A stretch of DNA of 64,000 bases from DSPP01 sp964607165 (GTDB lineage Bacteria; Zixibacteria; MSB-5A5; DSPP01): assembly GCA_964607165.1 (NCBI GenBank), contig CAZSIT010000005.1, forward strand, positions 1 to 64,000, given 5' to 3'. Under the pieces are notes generated by a model. It was not told the origin of the DNA. It worked only from the letters and a program-made list of their open reading frames with translations, and did no database searches. Positions 15,612 to 24,973 of this stretch are shown piece by piece (within the stretch, counting starts at the first letter, position 1; each line of letters opens with the position of its first letter). The position numbers and the translations under genes are program-made.

Positions 15612-16271
15612 ATGGTGACCCTCGAGGATGTTAAAAAAAACGAGGAAGTTCAATCTTTTATTGAAATGGCCGACCGCGTTCTTGGGGTCATCGGCTACAC
15701 CGAGCACGGCTTGCGTCACACCGCCCTGGTGGCCAATATTGCCCACAACGTGATGAGCCGGCTCAAGCGCCCGGAGCGCCAGGCCCAGCTGGCCTCAATC
15801 GCCGCCTTGCTGCACGACGTCGGCAACGTGATATCGCGCGACTACCACGCCCAGACCGGAGCTTTGATCGCCCAGCGGGTTTTGTCGCAAATGGGGATGC
15901 CGACCGAGGAGGTTCTGGAAATTATGGCGGCCATTGGCAATCACGAAGAACGCGGCGGGCAGCCGGTGAACGAAATCGGCGCGGCCTTGATTTTGGCGGA
16001 CAAATCGGACGTGCACCGCTCGCGGGTGCGCGTCACCGGTTCCATCACCCAGGACATTCACGACCGGGTCAATTATGCCGCCACTTCATCTTTTCTTCGA
16101 GTAGAAGAGGGAGACAGCACTATTTCTCTGGAAATCAGAATTGACACTTCCATTTCACAGGTAATGGAATATTTTGAGATTTTTCTTTCGCGGATGGCCT
16201 TTTGCCGGCGGGCGGCGGAATTTTTGAAAACCAAGTTTGAGCTGGAAATCAACGGGCAGCGGCTTTTATGA
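15612..16271 (+). CDS. HD-domain metal-dependent phosphohydrolase
   Basis: The 219-residue protein has the HD-superfamily pattern. A first histidine lies in EHGLRHTALVANIAH, the HD pair in IAALLHDVGNVISRDYH, a histidine in AAIGNHEERGG and the last aspartate in LILADKSDVHRSRV. Such enzymes hydrolyse phosphate esters or nucleotides, or act on cyclic dinucleotides; no HD-GYP signature is present. The substrate is unknown. The ATG at 15612 is my choice; a GTG at 15603 is possible, and neither has a clear ribosome-binding site. Its stop overlaps the purM start (ATGA), so it is translated with the purine gene that follows. Confidence 0.85.
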   Translation: MVTLEDVKKNEEVQSFIEMADRVLGVIGYTEHGLRHTALVANIAHNVMSRLKRPERQAQLASIAALLHDVGNVISRDYHAQTGALIAQRVLSQMGMPTEEVLEIMAAIGNHEERGGQPVNEIGAALILADKSDVHRSRVRVTGSITQDIHDRVNYAATSSFLRVEEGDSTISLEIRIDTSISQVMEYFEIFLSRMAFCRRAAEFLKTKFELEINGQRLL

Positions 16272-17290
16272 GCGAATACAAAAAAGCGGGCGTGGACATC
16301 GCCTTAGCCGAGCAGGTCAAAAACAAAATCAAACTGCAAGTGGCTTCCACGCGCACGCCGGCGGTTTTGGCGGATGTAGGCGCTTTTGGAGGGATGTTCG
16401 CTTTTCCCAGAGATTATAAGGAACCGGTTTTGGTGGCGACCACCGATGGGGTCGGAACTAAACTGAAAGTGGCAATTACAGCAGGAAGATTAGATACGGT
16501 CGGCGAAGATTTGGTCAACCACTCGGTCAACGACCTTTTGGTTCAGGGAGCGGCGCCGCTTTTCTTTATGGATTATCAGGCCTGGGGAAAGTTGGATGCC
16601 GCCGCCGGAGAAAGTTTGATGGAAGGACTCGTCCGCGGCTGCAAACGGCACAACTGCCCGCTTTTGGGCGGCGAAACGGCGGAGATGCCGGGATTTTATG
16701 CTCCCGGCGAGTTCGACTTGGCCGGTTTTATGGTTGGGATTGTCGAGCGCAAAAAAATTCTGGACGGACGGGCAATTACGGCGGGGGATGTTTTGATTGG
16801 CTTGGCCTCGTCCGGCCTGCACACCAATGGATATTCGCTGGCGCGCAAAGTTTTGCTCGACTCCGGCACGTTCAAGCTGGACAGTTTTTTGCCGGATTAC
16901 CGGGCGACTTTGGCGGATGAATTGTTGCGGGTACATCGTTCCTATTTTCACCTCTTGCATCCATTGATTTTGCAGGGAAAACTCTCCGGTTTGGCGCATA
17001 TTACCGGCGGGGGAATTCCGGGAAACTTGATTCGCATTCTGCCCTCGGGCGCTACGGCGATTGTCGATACCGGTGCTTGGGAGGTGCCGCCGATTTTTCG
17101 GCTTATACAAAAAGCGGGTGAAGTCGGTAAACAGGAAATGTATCAGGTTTTCAATATGGGAATCGGAATGGTTTGCGTGGTGCCAAAAGACAAGGTGGAT
17201 GACTTCATGCGCGACTTGAAAGGCCGGGAAGAAAAATTCTGGACTATCGGCGAGATTTCGACCGGCAAGCACGAGGTTGTGTTGAAGTGA
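16268..17290 (+). CDS. purM: Phosphoribosylformylglycinamidine cyclo-ligase (AIR synthetase)
   Basis: PurM makes aminoimidazole ribonucleotide (AIR) from FGAM with ATP, the fifth step of purine synthesis. The 340-residue length is standard. Typical motifs are ATTDGVGTKLKVA, HSVNDLLVQGAAPLFFMDY, LLGGETAEMPGFYAPGEFDL, LASSGLHTNGYSLAR and HITGGGIPGNLIRILP. The start ATG overlaps the stop of the HD gene and its own stop overlaps the next gene's GTG. No other pur genes are visible in the window. Confidence 0.97.
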   Translation: MSEYKKAGVDIALAEQVKNKIKLQVASTRTPAVLADVGAFGGMFAFPRDYKEPVLVATTDGVGTKLKVAITAGRLDTVGEDLVNHSVNDLLVQGAAPLFFMDYQAWGKLDAAAGESLMEGLVRGCKRHNCPLLGGETAEMPGFYAPGEFDLAGFMVGIVERKKILDGRAITAGDVLIGLASSGLHTNGYSLARKVLLDSGTFKLDSFLPDYRATLADELLRVHRSYFHLLHPLILQGKLSGLAHITGGGIPGNLIRILPSGATAIVDTGAWEVPPIFRLIQKAGEVGKQEMYQVFNMGIGMVCVVPKDKVDDFMRDLKGREEKFWTIGEISTGKHEVVLK

Positions 17291-17631
17291 GCCAGGTCTT
17301 GGAGCCGGTTTTAAAGAAACTGGAAGAGTTGGGAAAAGTGATTGTGGCCTTGGGGCCGCCGGGGGCATCGGCCAATTTAGTGGGGGAAATTTCCTTTAAG
17401 GTGAGCCCCAACGAGATATTGTTAGAAGTAAAAGGGTGCGGCTGCCACGTGCATATTCAATCCAACGGCTTTCAAACTTTGCATTTCAAAGAGGAAGAGT
17501 CCGGACAGGGGGAAGAGCCGGTAGTGGAGTTTGCCGATGCCCAGGATCAGCCGGTTCTGCGCATCTGGTGCCCGTACGAACCGGAAAAATATTTCGCCGT
17601 GCGGGACTTTCTGCAGCACGGCTCGGCCTAA
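17287..17631 (+). CDS. Small conserved-looking protein of unknown function
   Basis: A 114-residue soluble protein starting at a GTG that overlaps the purM stop (GTGA). The start reads MSQVLEPVLKKLEELGKVIV. A cysteine pair lies in KGCGCHVHIQS (about residues 50-60) and the C-terminus is PYEPEKYFAVRDFLQ. There is no signal peptide, membrane segment or domain I recognise. Tight packing between purM and gpmI suggests it is translated as part of the operon. A role cannot be assigned. Confidence 0.6.
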   Translation: MSQVLEPVLKKLEELGKVIVALGPPGASANLVGEISFKVSPNEILLEVKGCGCHVHIQSNGFQTLHFKEEESGQGEEPVVEFADAQDQPVLRIWCPYEPEKYFAVRDFLQHGSA

Positions 17632-17638
17632 TTAAAAA

Positions 17639-19159
17639 ATGCTTATCCTTATCATTTTGGACGGCTACGGCATTCGGGAGGCCGATTCTTACAATGCGGT
17701 CACCCTGGCAAAAAAACCGAATTTAGATCGGCTGTTTTCGCAAAATCCATATACCCAACTGGGGGCTTCGGGCCGTTCGGTCGGTCTGCCGGAAGGGCAG
17801 ATGGGTAACTCGGAAGTGGGGCATATGAACTTTGGCGCCGGCAGAATCGTCTATCAGGAAATCACCCGCATCGACAAGGCTATTGAAGAAGGGGAGTTTT
17901 TCGAAAATCCGGCATTGATCGAGGCCTTGGAAAAGACCAAGAAGGATAAAGTAAAGCTGCATATTTTAGGGTTGGTCTCGGACGGCGGAGTGCATTCCTC
18001 CGTAGAGCACCTTTTTGCTTTACTTCAAATGGCCAAGGAACGGAAAGTTCGCGATGTCTTTGTGCACGCTTTTTTGGACGGGCGCGATTGCCCGCCCATT
18101 TCCGGTGCAGGTTTTATTCAGCAGGTTCTCGATTTTTGTTTGCGCGAGAAAATAGGCGAGCTGGCCACGATTTGCGGACGCTACTTCGCAATGGATAGAG
18201 ATAAGCGCTGGGAAAGGACTTCCAAAGCCTACCGGCTCATCGTCGCCGGTGAAGGCGCCAAAACCAAAGACCCGGTTGGAGCGGTTAAAAATTTCTACGA
18301 CCAAAAGATTACGGATGAATTTATGGAGCCGATTTACGTCGAGAGCAGCCGGCCTAATTTGATTGCGGAAGGTGACTGTGTCATCTTCTTCAATTTTCGT
18401 ACCGACCGGGGACGGCAGCTTTCCTTTCTTTTAACCGAGCCCTCAATGGATGTTGAAGGAATAAAAAAGAAGTCGCGGATCGATTTGTACACAATGACTC
18501 ATTATGACGACAAATTGCAAGCCAAAGTTGCTTTTCCGCAAATGGTTTTGAAAAATATTTTTGGTGAAGTGCTATCGCGCGCAGGAAAAAGACAGTTGCG
18601 GATTGCCGAAACGGAAAAATATCCGCACGTCACCTTTTTTTTCAACGGACAAAACGAAACGCCCTTTTCGGGCGAAGACCGCATTTTAATCCCTTCCCCC
18701 AAAGTTCCCACTTACGATTTGCAGCCGGAGATGAGCGCCCCGGAAGTGACCGAAAAAGTGGTTGAAGCGGTTTTATCGCGCAAATATGACGTTATTATAC
18801 TGAACTATGCCAATCCGGATATGGTGGGGCATACGGGAGTTTTGAAGGCGGCCATGGCGGCAGTGGAAACGGTAGATACCGGAGTGGGGAAAGTTATGGA
18901 TGCAGTGCGAAAAGTCGGCGGCACCGCTTTAATAACCGCCGACCACGGGAACTGCGAAACGATGTGGGACTTTGCCACCAACGGCCCGCATACGGCGCAC
19001 ACCACCAACCCGGTGCCCTGTACGCTGATCGCTCCGGAAAAGAGGTATGCTTTGCGCTCCGGCGGAATTTTGGCTGACTTTGCCCCGACTTTTTTAGAGC
19101 TTTTGGGCATTCCTCAGCCCGCCGAAATGACCGGCCGCTCGCTTATTGCGAATGACTGA
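17639..19159 (+). CDS. gpmI: 2,3-bisphosphoglycerate-independent phosphoglycerate mutase
   Basis: This enzyme interconverts 3- and 2-phosphoglycerate in glycolysis and gluconeogenesis through a phosphoserine intermediate, using two Mn(II) ions. The 506-residue length is typical. The N-terminal metal site is LIILDGYGIREADSYNAV. The catalytic serine is Ser58 in MGNSEVGHMNFGAGR. The second metal cluster includes ILNYANPDMVGHTG and LITADHGNCETM, and the terminal histidine motif is GPHTAHTTNPVPC. The start ATG lies 7 nt after the preceding stop, without a clear ribosome-binding site. Confidence 0.97.
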   Translation: MLILIILDGYGIREADSYNAVTLAKKPNLDRLFSQNPYTQLGASGRSVGLPEGQMGNSEVGHMNFGAGRIVYQEITRIDKAIEEGEFFENPALIEALEKTKKDKVKLHILGLVSDGGVHSSVEHLFALLQMAKERKVRDVFVHAFLDGRDCPPISGAGFIQQVLDFCLREKIGELATICGRYFAMDRDKRWERTSKAYRLIVAGEGAKTKDPVGAVKNFYDQKITDEFMEPIYVESSRPNLIAEGDCVIFFNFRTDRGRQLSFLLTEPSMDVEGIKKKSRIDLYTMTHYDDKLQAKVAFPQMVLKNIFGEVLSRAGKRQLRIAETEKYPHVTFFFNGQNETPFSGEDRILIPSPKVPTYDLQPEMSAPEVTEKVVEAVLSRKYDVIILNYANPDMVGHTGVLKAAMAAVETVDTGVGKVMDAVRKVGGTALITADHGNCETMWDFATNGPHTAHTTNPVPCTLIAPEKRYALRSGGILADFAPTFLELLGIPQPAEMTGRSLIAND

Positions 19160-20702
19160 AGTTTTGGAAACCGGCAAACAGGTCGGCACTTATTTAGAGA
19201 CGAAACCAAGAATTTTTCTGCGCGATTATTTTTTGATCGTTTTTAGCGCACTGGCTTTAATTTTTGCCTATCCGCCTTTTCCAACCGGCTTTTTAGCTTA
19301 TTTCGCTTTAGTTCCGTTGCTTTTTGCTTTGAAGAATAAAACTCCAAAACAACATCTTGGACTGGCTTATGTCTATGGTCTTATCTCCAATGCCGGACTG
19401 CTTTTTTGGACCTGGAGGGTGACTTTGCCCGGCACGGTGGCGATGATTCTGATTTTGGCGCTCTACTGGGCTGTGCCGTTCTGGCTTTTTGGGCATATGA
19501 AAAAAGTTTGGGGAAATAAGGCCTATTTTATTCTACCTTTTCTCTTAGTCGGGCTGGAATACTTCCGCACCCTGGGAGAGTTGGCTTTTCCCTGGACTAA
19601 TTTAAGCTACACCCAGAGCTACTACACCGCCTGGTTGCAGGTTTTGCCTTTTGCGGGAGATACTTTACTTTCCTTTTGGATTGTGATTCTCAATCTGCTG
19701 ATTTTTTACGCGTTACAAGTTTCCGGCAAGAAGCGCTGGCTCGGTTTTGCGGCTGGTTTCCTCTTATGGTTAGTTCCGGGAGTTTACGGCGGTTGGGTCC
19801 TGGATAACGCAAAGAGCGAGCCGGCTTTGAAGGTTGCACTTTTGCAGGGAAATATCGACAGTTACAGCAAGTGGGATTCGGCTTTCACCCAGTCCAGCTT
19901 TGATACCTATAGCGAATTAGCCTTCAAAGCTTCCGTTTTTGGCGCTGACTTTTTAGTCTGGCCGGAAACGGCCGCCCCCTGTTATCTCTTGCGGGAGCCG
20001 AACTATTTATATCAGGTGATGGCCATTTCCAACGTAATTAAAAAAGAGATGTTAGTCGGGACTTTGGATTACCGCTCGGTGGGGCCGAATCAATACCTTT
20101 ATTATAATGCCGCCTTTCATTTCGATACGTTGGGCCGCACTTCGTTTCCCTATTGTAAAATGCATTTGGTGCCGTTTGGAGAAACGATTCCGTTTTCGGG
20201 AAAATTGAAAGTTCTCCAAGATATTCACGTCGGCCAGGCCGATTTTACTCCGGGAGATTCGATTCTGCTTTTAAAATCTTCCTTCAGCCCGTATGGAGTT
20301 TTGATTTGCTTCGAAGCGGTCTTTCCCGATCTGGTTCGGCGTTTCGTTTTGAAAGGAGCCGGGTTTTTGGTCGGCATCACCAACGATGGCTGGTACGGCC
20401 GCACCTCCGGGCCCTATCAGCATGAGCGGATTGCCCTTTTTCGGGCGGTGGAAAATCGGATTGCCTTTGTGCGCGCCGCCAATTCCGGTGTTTCCGCCGG
20501 TTTTGACCCGTATGGACAGGTTTTGTCGCAGAGCGGGCTTTTTAAAAAGCAGATTATTCTTGCTTCCATCCCCTTAAAGGGCAAAACCACTTTTTATACC
20601 CGCTGGGGAGATTTTTTCCCGCAGATTTGTTCGGTAATTAGTTTGCTTTCTTTTCTTTCTTTAATGGAAACAAAGCGTAGAAAAAAAGCTGGAAGAGTTT
20701 AG
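19152..20702 (+). CDS. lnt: Apolipoprotein N-acyltransferase
   Basis: Lnt adds the third acyl chain to the N-terminal cysteine of lipoproteins at the periplasmic face of the inner membrane, the last step before sorting to the outer membrane. The 516-residue protein has about seven N-terminal membrane segments, a nitrilase-like periplasmic domain and a final membrane helix. The catalytic triad can be placed at Glu272 (VWPETAAP), Lys336 (YCKMHLVPFGE) and Cys386 (GVLICFEAVFP), almost the E. coli numbering. The ATG at 19152 overlaps the gpmI stop; an in-frame TTG at 19146 is less likely. Its presence marks a diderm cell. Confidence 0.95.
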   Translation: MTEVLETGKQVGTYLETKPRIFLRDYFLIVFSALALIFAYPPFPTGFLAYFALVPLLFALKNKTPKQHLGLAYVYGLISNAGLLFWTWRVTLPGTVAMILILALYWAVPFWLFGHMKKVWGNKAYFILPFLLVGLEYFRTLGELAFPWTNLSYTQSYYTAWLQVLPFAGDTLLSFWIVILNLLIFYALQVSGKKRWLGFAAGFLLWLVPGVYGGWVLDNAKSEPALKVALLQGNIDSYSKWDSAFTQSSFDTYSELAFKASVFGADFLVWPETAAPCYLLREPNYLYQVMAISNVIKKEMLVGTLDYRSVGPNQYLYYNAAFHFDTLGRTSFPYCKMHLVPFGETIPFSGKLKVLQDIHVGQADFTPGDSILLLKSSFSPYGVLICFEAVFPDLVRRFVLKGAGFLVGITNDGWYGRTSGPYQHERIALFRAVENRIAFVRAANSGVSAGFDPYGQVLSQSGLFKKQIILASIPLKGKTTFYTRWGDFFPQICSVISLLSFLSLMETKRRKKAGRV

Positions 20703-20703
20703 A

Positions 20704-22953
20704 ATGAAGAAAAGCCTTCTTTTACTTGCAGTTTTATGTATGGTCGTTGCTTCTTCAGCCCGGGCTTTGGTAGTCGGGTCTTGGAAAAACTTTACAAACA
20801 CTAATGACGTGCGCGGTTTTGCTTATACCCAAGGTTTTCTCTGGGTGGCTACCACGGGTGGGCTGGTCAAGTTTAATCCGGCCACCAATTCACGCGAAGT
20901 TTTTACCAACGCCGAAGGCTTGGGGGGAAACTTTCTTTTATCCATCGCCGCCGATGCAAAAGGAAATCTGTGGATGGGGGCGGACAATGGAACTTTGACC
21001 AAATACGAACCGGGTCAAAACCGTTTTACGATTTTTCCATTTATCGACCGGGATAATCGCGCTTTGAAACTTCAATCTATTCTACCCGACGGCGACCGGC
21101 TCTGGATTGGCACCGATGTCGGCGTGGCACTGTTTTTGACCGAGCGGAACGGGGGTGAGATTAAAGAGATTTACCGGCAGTTCGGCTCCATCGATATCGA
21201 AACACCGGTCCGGGCCCTGACTTTTTTTCGCGATTCCATCTGGGTAGCCACGCCGCAAGGAGTGGCGGGGGCATCCAAAAACGACCCGAATTTGCTCGAT
21301 TTTTCCCACTGGAAAAGCTTCCGGAAGAGCCCCAGCATCGGTTTAACCAGTGAGGACTGTTATTCCCTTTTAGTATTTCAGGATACCCTTTTAGTTGGCA
21401 CCTCCAGCGGCGTTTTTGCTTACCTTCCTGATTCGGTTCGCTTTCGGGCCTATCGTTCGCATTTGGCCTCCGGCCTTGTCGCCTCGATGGCTTTCGCGGG
21501 CGATACCTTGTTTTCCGCCTGGCAATATGGATTGGTGGGTACGATTCCTGGGAACTATTTCGACATGGCGGGCGACTCCGTCAACAACTCGCGTTTTTTC
21601 CCCTCGCTTTTTATTACACCTCAAAAAGAGCTCTTTGTTTCCTTGAACGGGCGCGGTTTTGCCAGGGACCGCGGAGAAAGAAGTTTTGAAAGGCCTTCGG
21701 GAAAAATTTTTCGTCCCCCTGGCCCGCCTGGAAATTACTTTGATGACCTGGCCGTCGATGCGGCCGGGCGGGTCTGGTGTTCCAACGATATTTATGGCGC
21801 CTCGATGTTTGATGTTAATAGCTCGAAGTGGACGGTTTTTGACACTGTTCCAGAGCTGACGGGACAGGCTTGGGGGATAGATATTGACCAAGCTGACAAC
21901 AAATGGTATTCCTTCTGGGGCGGGGGCGCTTCCGTAGCGTGGGGTTTTCAGCCGGATAGTCTTTTACGGTACGACACTTTGAATTCACCTCTGGTGGGTA
22001 TTCCCGGTTTCAACTATTTCGTTTTAGTGACGGATGTAGCCGTAGATTATCAGGGGAACGTATGGTTTGCCAACAGTCTATCTTCCAACGGGCAGGCACT
22101 GGTGGTTCGCAAACCGGACGGTAGCTTTGAAGTTTTCGGCCCGGCGGACGGTTTTTTTTCCAATGATATTGTGGCTTTATATCCCGCTGGCGATCATATC
22201 TGGATTGCTTTTAAACCGACTGGGGGTCCGGGGGTGGCTGACTTTAACTTTAACGGCACGGTTTCGAACCACAGCGATGATGTTTTAATTTACTACAATA
22301 AAGACAATAACTTTATTCTCTCCAATCGGGTGACCGCTATTACCGTTGACCGCCGGGGTACTTTGTGGGCCGGCACCGGCCTCGGTTTATCCCGCTTCAA
22401 TGCCGATTTTCAGGTTTTTGAAACGATTAACTTGCCCCAGCCGCTTGGCCCGCAGGTGAATTCGATTGTCGTTGACCCGCGCAACAATAAATGGATTGGC
22501 ACAACGCGGGGATTGGCCGTGATTACCGAGGAAGAAGAAATGTTTGGCCCCTATTTGCCGGAAAATTCCGGTCTGGTCAGCCCTTTGATTAACGATATGG
22601 TTTTCGACCCAAAGACCGGCTACCTGTGGATTGGCACAACCGGTGGACTCTCGCGTCTTTCCACCCAAGTTTTGGAGGAAGCTGCCCCGCTTTTAAAAGT
22701 GGAAGCGTTTCCCAATCCTTTGTTATTGCGCGATACGGGAGGGAGGGCTTATTTCCGGGGTCTTCCTTTGGATGCAACGGTGAACGTATATAACATAGCC
22801 GGTGAAGAAGTGCGCAGCCTGAAAAACAGCGATTTTTGGGATGGCAGAAACTCCAAAGGAGAGTTGGTGGCTTCAGGAGTTTACCTTTTTTTGGTCGCCG
22901 ACTCGAACGGAGAGCGTTTTACCGGAAAATTAGCCGTCATTCGCCAATTCTGA
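20704..22953 (+). CDS. Exported beta-propeller protein with FlgD/T9SS-like C-terminal domain
   Basis: A signal peptide (MKKSLLLLAVLCMVVASSAR) opens this 749-residue protein. The body carries many 'two-component regulator propeller' blades, of the kind WIGTDVGVALF, WAGTGLGLSRFN, WIGTTRGLAVI and WIGTTGGLSRLS. The last about 85 residues resemble the FlgD-Ig/type IX-sorting type of tail (VEAFPNPLLL...VNVYNIAGEEVRSL...NSKGELVASGVYLFLV). Such tails are typical of secreted proteins in FCB-group bacteria. No sensor kinase or DNA-binding part is attached. It begins right after lnt and is followed within 2 nt by the FemAB-like gene. Ligand unknown. Confidence 0.75.
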   Translation: MKKSLLLLAVLCMVVASSARALVVGSWKNFTNTNDVRGFAYTQGFLWVATTGGLVKFNPATNSREVFTNAEGLGGNFLLSIAADAKGNLWMGADNGTLTKYEPGQNRFTIFPFIDRDNRALKLQSILPDGDRLWIGTDVGVALFLTERNGGEIKEIYRQFGSIDIETPVRALTFFRDSIWVATPQGVAGASKNDPNLLDFSHWKSFRKSPSIGLTSEDCYSLLVFQDTLLVGTSSGVFAYLPDSVRFRAYRSHLASGLVASMAFAGDTLFSAWQYGLVGTIPGNYFDMAGDSVNNSRFFPSLFITPQKELFVSLNGRGFARDRGERSFERPSGKIFRPPGPPGNYFDDLAVDAAGRVWCSNDIYGASMFDVNSSKWTVFDTVPELTGQAWGIDIDQADNKWYSFWGGGASVAWGFQPDSLLRYDTLNSPLVGIPGFNYFVLVTDVAVDYQGNVWFANSLSSNGQALVVRKPDGSFEVFGPADGFFSNDIVALYPAGDHIWIAFKPTGGPGVADFNFNGTVSNHSDDVLIYYNKDNNFILSNRVTAITVDRRGTLWAGTGLGLSRFNADFQVFETINLPQPLGPQVNSIVVDPRNNKWIGTTRGLAVITEEEEMFGPYLPENSGLVSPLINDMVFDPKTGYLWIGTTGGLSRLSTQVLEEAAPLLKVEAFPNPLLLRDTGGRAYFRGLPLDATVNVYNIAGEEVRSLKNSDFWDGRNSKGELVASGVYLFLVADSNGERFTGKLAVIRQF

Positions 22954-22955
22954 CC

Positions 22956-23909
22956 TTGGTTGAGCTTCTTACTCCAGCGGAGCTGGATAAAAAAAAGTGG
23001 GAGGATTTGTTGAACGGCTCCGCCCATTCAACTTTTTTTCAGACGGCCGAGTGGTGTCAAATCTGGGGAAAAAGCTTTCCGTTTTTTACCAGCTATTTTC
23101 TGGTTGATATCCGTTCCGACGGCTCTTATCGGGCCGGCCTGCCCTATGTGCAAGCCAAAAAACTTCTGTCCGGTTATTATTCGATGCCAATGGGGACGTA
23201 TGGGGGTGTCGTCGGCTTTCCGGACGTGGCGGCGACAGGGCTTTACGAACGCTGGATGGAAATTACTTCCGGAATAAAACGGGAAAGACTGGCCGTTTTC
23301 TGTGAAGCCCGGCAATTGGAATTGGAAAAACTCGGTTTTTCGGTCAGCTCCGGTTTTTCCCATCGCTTGAGTTTACCCGAGAAGAGACGCCCGACGCTTT
23401 CCCGTTCAGCTGAAAAGCAAATTGGAGAAGCGCTGGAGGCCGGCTTTTCTTTCATAAAGGTGGAGAGAAAACAAGATTTGGCCGATTTTTACACTCTGAT
23501 TGGCAGAGGAAAGAAAAAAACGTTTTATACAAGAAAATTTTATGAAAAAGTTGCTGGTCTTTTGCTTCCCAGCGGCAAGGCCGCTTGGTTTTTGGCAAAA
23601 AAGGATGGAAAAGTGGCCGGTTATCTTTTATGCTTTCCCTTTCGGGATGAATTATTTTTATGGGATGCCGATTTCGATCCAAAATTTTCCAAATTTCGCC
23701 CCGGTTACTTCTTGATGGCAAAAGTAATCGACTGGGCAGTCAACAAAGGTTTTAGGAAAATCAACTTTGGCCAATCGCCGGTTGACGCTTTTGGAGTAAC
23801 TCTCCTTAAAGAAAGAATGGGAGCGGAAAAAGTGCCGGTTTATCAATATACCTACTCCTCGAAGATGGTGAAAAAACTTCGTTCGGTCTACGAAAAGTTT
23901 AAAAAATGA
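22956..23909 (+). CDS. FemAB/GNAT-like acyltransferase
   Basis: About 317 residues. The fold is that of FemAB-related GNAT proteins: an N-terminal TFFQTAEWCQIWG motif and a C-terminal core YLLCFPFRDELFLWDADFDP...GYFLMAKVIDWAVNKGFRKINFGQS. Relatives transfer amino-acyl or acyl groups to peptidoglycan precursors or to sugars of surface polysaccharide. A longer reading frame extends back into the propeller gene, but homology-like sequence starts only at LTLVELLTPAELD. I therefore take the TTG at 22956 (CTG at 22950 also possible). Start and substrate are uncertain. It overlaps the next glycosyltransferase by 4 nt. Confidence 0.65.
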   Translation: MVELLTPAELDKKKWEDLLNGSAHSTFFQTAEWCQIWGKSFPFFTSYFLVDIRSDGSYRAGLPYVQAKKLLSGYYSMPMGTYGGVVGFPDVAATGLYERWMEITSGIKRERLAVFCEARQLELEKLGFSVSSGFSHRLSLPEKRRPTLSRSAEKQIGEALEAGFSFIKVERKQDLADFYTLIGRGKKKTFYTRKFYEKVAGLLLPSGKAAWFLAKKDGKVAGYLLCFPFRDELFLWDADFDPKFSKFRPGYFLMAKVIDWAVNKGFRKINFGQSPVDAFGVTLLKERMGAEKVPVYQYTYSSKMVKKLRSVYEKFKK

Positions 23910-24973
23910 AACTTCTCTTTCTGGGCGACGCCTCAAGCATTCATTTTGCCCGTTGGGCGCATTATTTTGCCCAGCGCGGGCACGAGGTTTTTACCTCGTC
24001 GGCAGAGCCGCCAAAAGAAGAGCTTCCCAACTTCAAGCGTCTGGCCGGCCCCATCAAGTGGCAGCCGTTACGCTATTTAGCCTTGAAAGGTCAGGTTCGT
24101 CAGATGATTACGGAATTAAAGCCCGATTTAGTGAATGCGCACTTTGTTCCCAACTATGGTCTTTTGGGAGCGCTTTCCGGCTTTCATCCGCTGGTTATTT
24201 CCACCTGGGGTTCGGATGTTTTGATTTCTCCTCACAAAAGCTTCCTTCACAAAGCCCGGGCGGCTTATGCTCTTTCAAAAGCCGATTTGGTCACGACCGA
24301 TGCCAAAATTTCCCTCGTCGCGGTGGTTCGTTTGGGAGTCAAAAGTGAAAAGGTATTAATGACACCTATGGGCGTTCCAGCGGCTTTTTTGGAGTCGGGA
24401 AGAAAGAAGACACTGGAGAAAAAGGAAATGGTGACCATCTTCTCCTGTCGCCGTCTGGAGAAATTATACAACGTAGAAACTTTGCTTTTGGCTTTGGCTC
24501 GATTGAAAACCGGAAGGCCCTGGCAGGCTTTTATTTTGGGTGAGGGCTCTCAAAAACGAAAGCTGGAGAAGCTGGCCCAGCGATTAAAATTGGGCTATAA
24601 GGTTTCTTTTATGGGGGCATTACCCGTTTCTTATTATCAGGAGCTGTTGCTGAAAAGCGATATCTATGTTTCCACCGCGCTTTCCGATTCCACTTCGGTT
24701 TCTTTGCTGGAAGCAATGGCAGCCAAACTGGCCTGTATTGTCACCGAAATTCCGGGCAACAGCGAATGGATAAAAGTTATGGAAAACGGATTAACCTTTG
24801 TCCGAAGGGGTGAGAAAATGCTGGCCTATCTAATTGAACAGTTGGTCGATGACAACGACTTGCGCATCAAGCTGGCGGAGAAGGCCTTTGAGGAAGTTGA
24901 GACAAAAGCGGTTTGGGAGGAGAATATGGCCGAAGTGGAAAAAGCTTTTCTAAAGCTGGTTGATAAAGGTTGA
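23906..24973 (+). CDS. Family 4-type glycosyltransferase
   Basis: A 355-residue GT-B protein. The N-terminal domain begins MKLLFLGDASSIHFARWAHY and contains ELKPDLVNAHFVPNYGLLGA and STWGSDVLI. The C-terminal nucleotide-sugar domain has GEGSQKRKLEKLAQRL, VSFMGALP and the E-x7-E-like segment VSLLEAMAAKLACIVTEIPGN. It transfers a sugar from an activated donor in the cytoplasm. Donor and acceptor are not evident. It overlaps both neighbours by 4 nt, in a block that looks dedicated to a surface polysaccharide. Confidence 0.85.
   Translation: MKLLFLGDASSIHFARWAHYFAQRGHEVFTSSAEPPKEELPNFKRLAGPIKWQPLRYLALKGQVRQMITELKPDLVNAHFVPNYGLLGALSGFHPLVISTWGSDVLISPHKSFLHKARAAYALSKADLVTTDAKISLVAVVRLGVKSEKVLMTPMGVPAAFLESGRKKTLEKKEMVTIFSCRRLEKLYNVETLLLALARLKTGRPWQAFILGEGSQKRKLEKLAQRLKLGYKVSFMGALPVSYYQELLLKSDIYVSTALSDSTSVSLLEAMAAKLACIVTEIPGNSEWIKVMENGLTFVRRGEKMLAYLIEQLVDDNDLRIKLAEKAFEEVETKAVWEENMAEVEKAFLKLVDKG

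Noticed and set aside
22836..22955. Long N-terminal extension of the FemAB-like gene
   Set aside because: It overlaps the last 118 nt of the propeller gene in another frame, where the propeller tail is clearly conserved.
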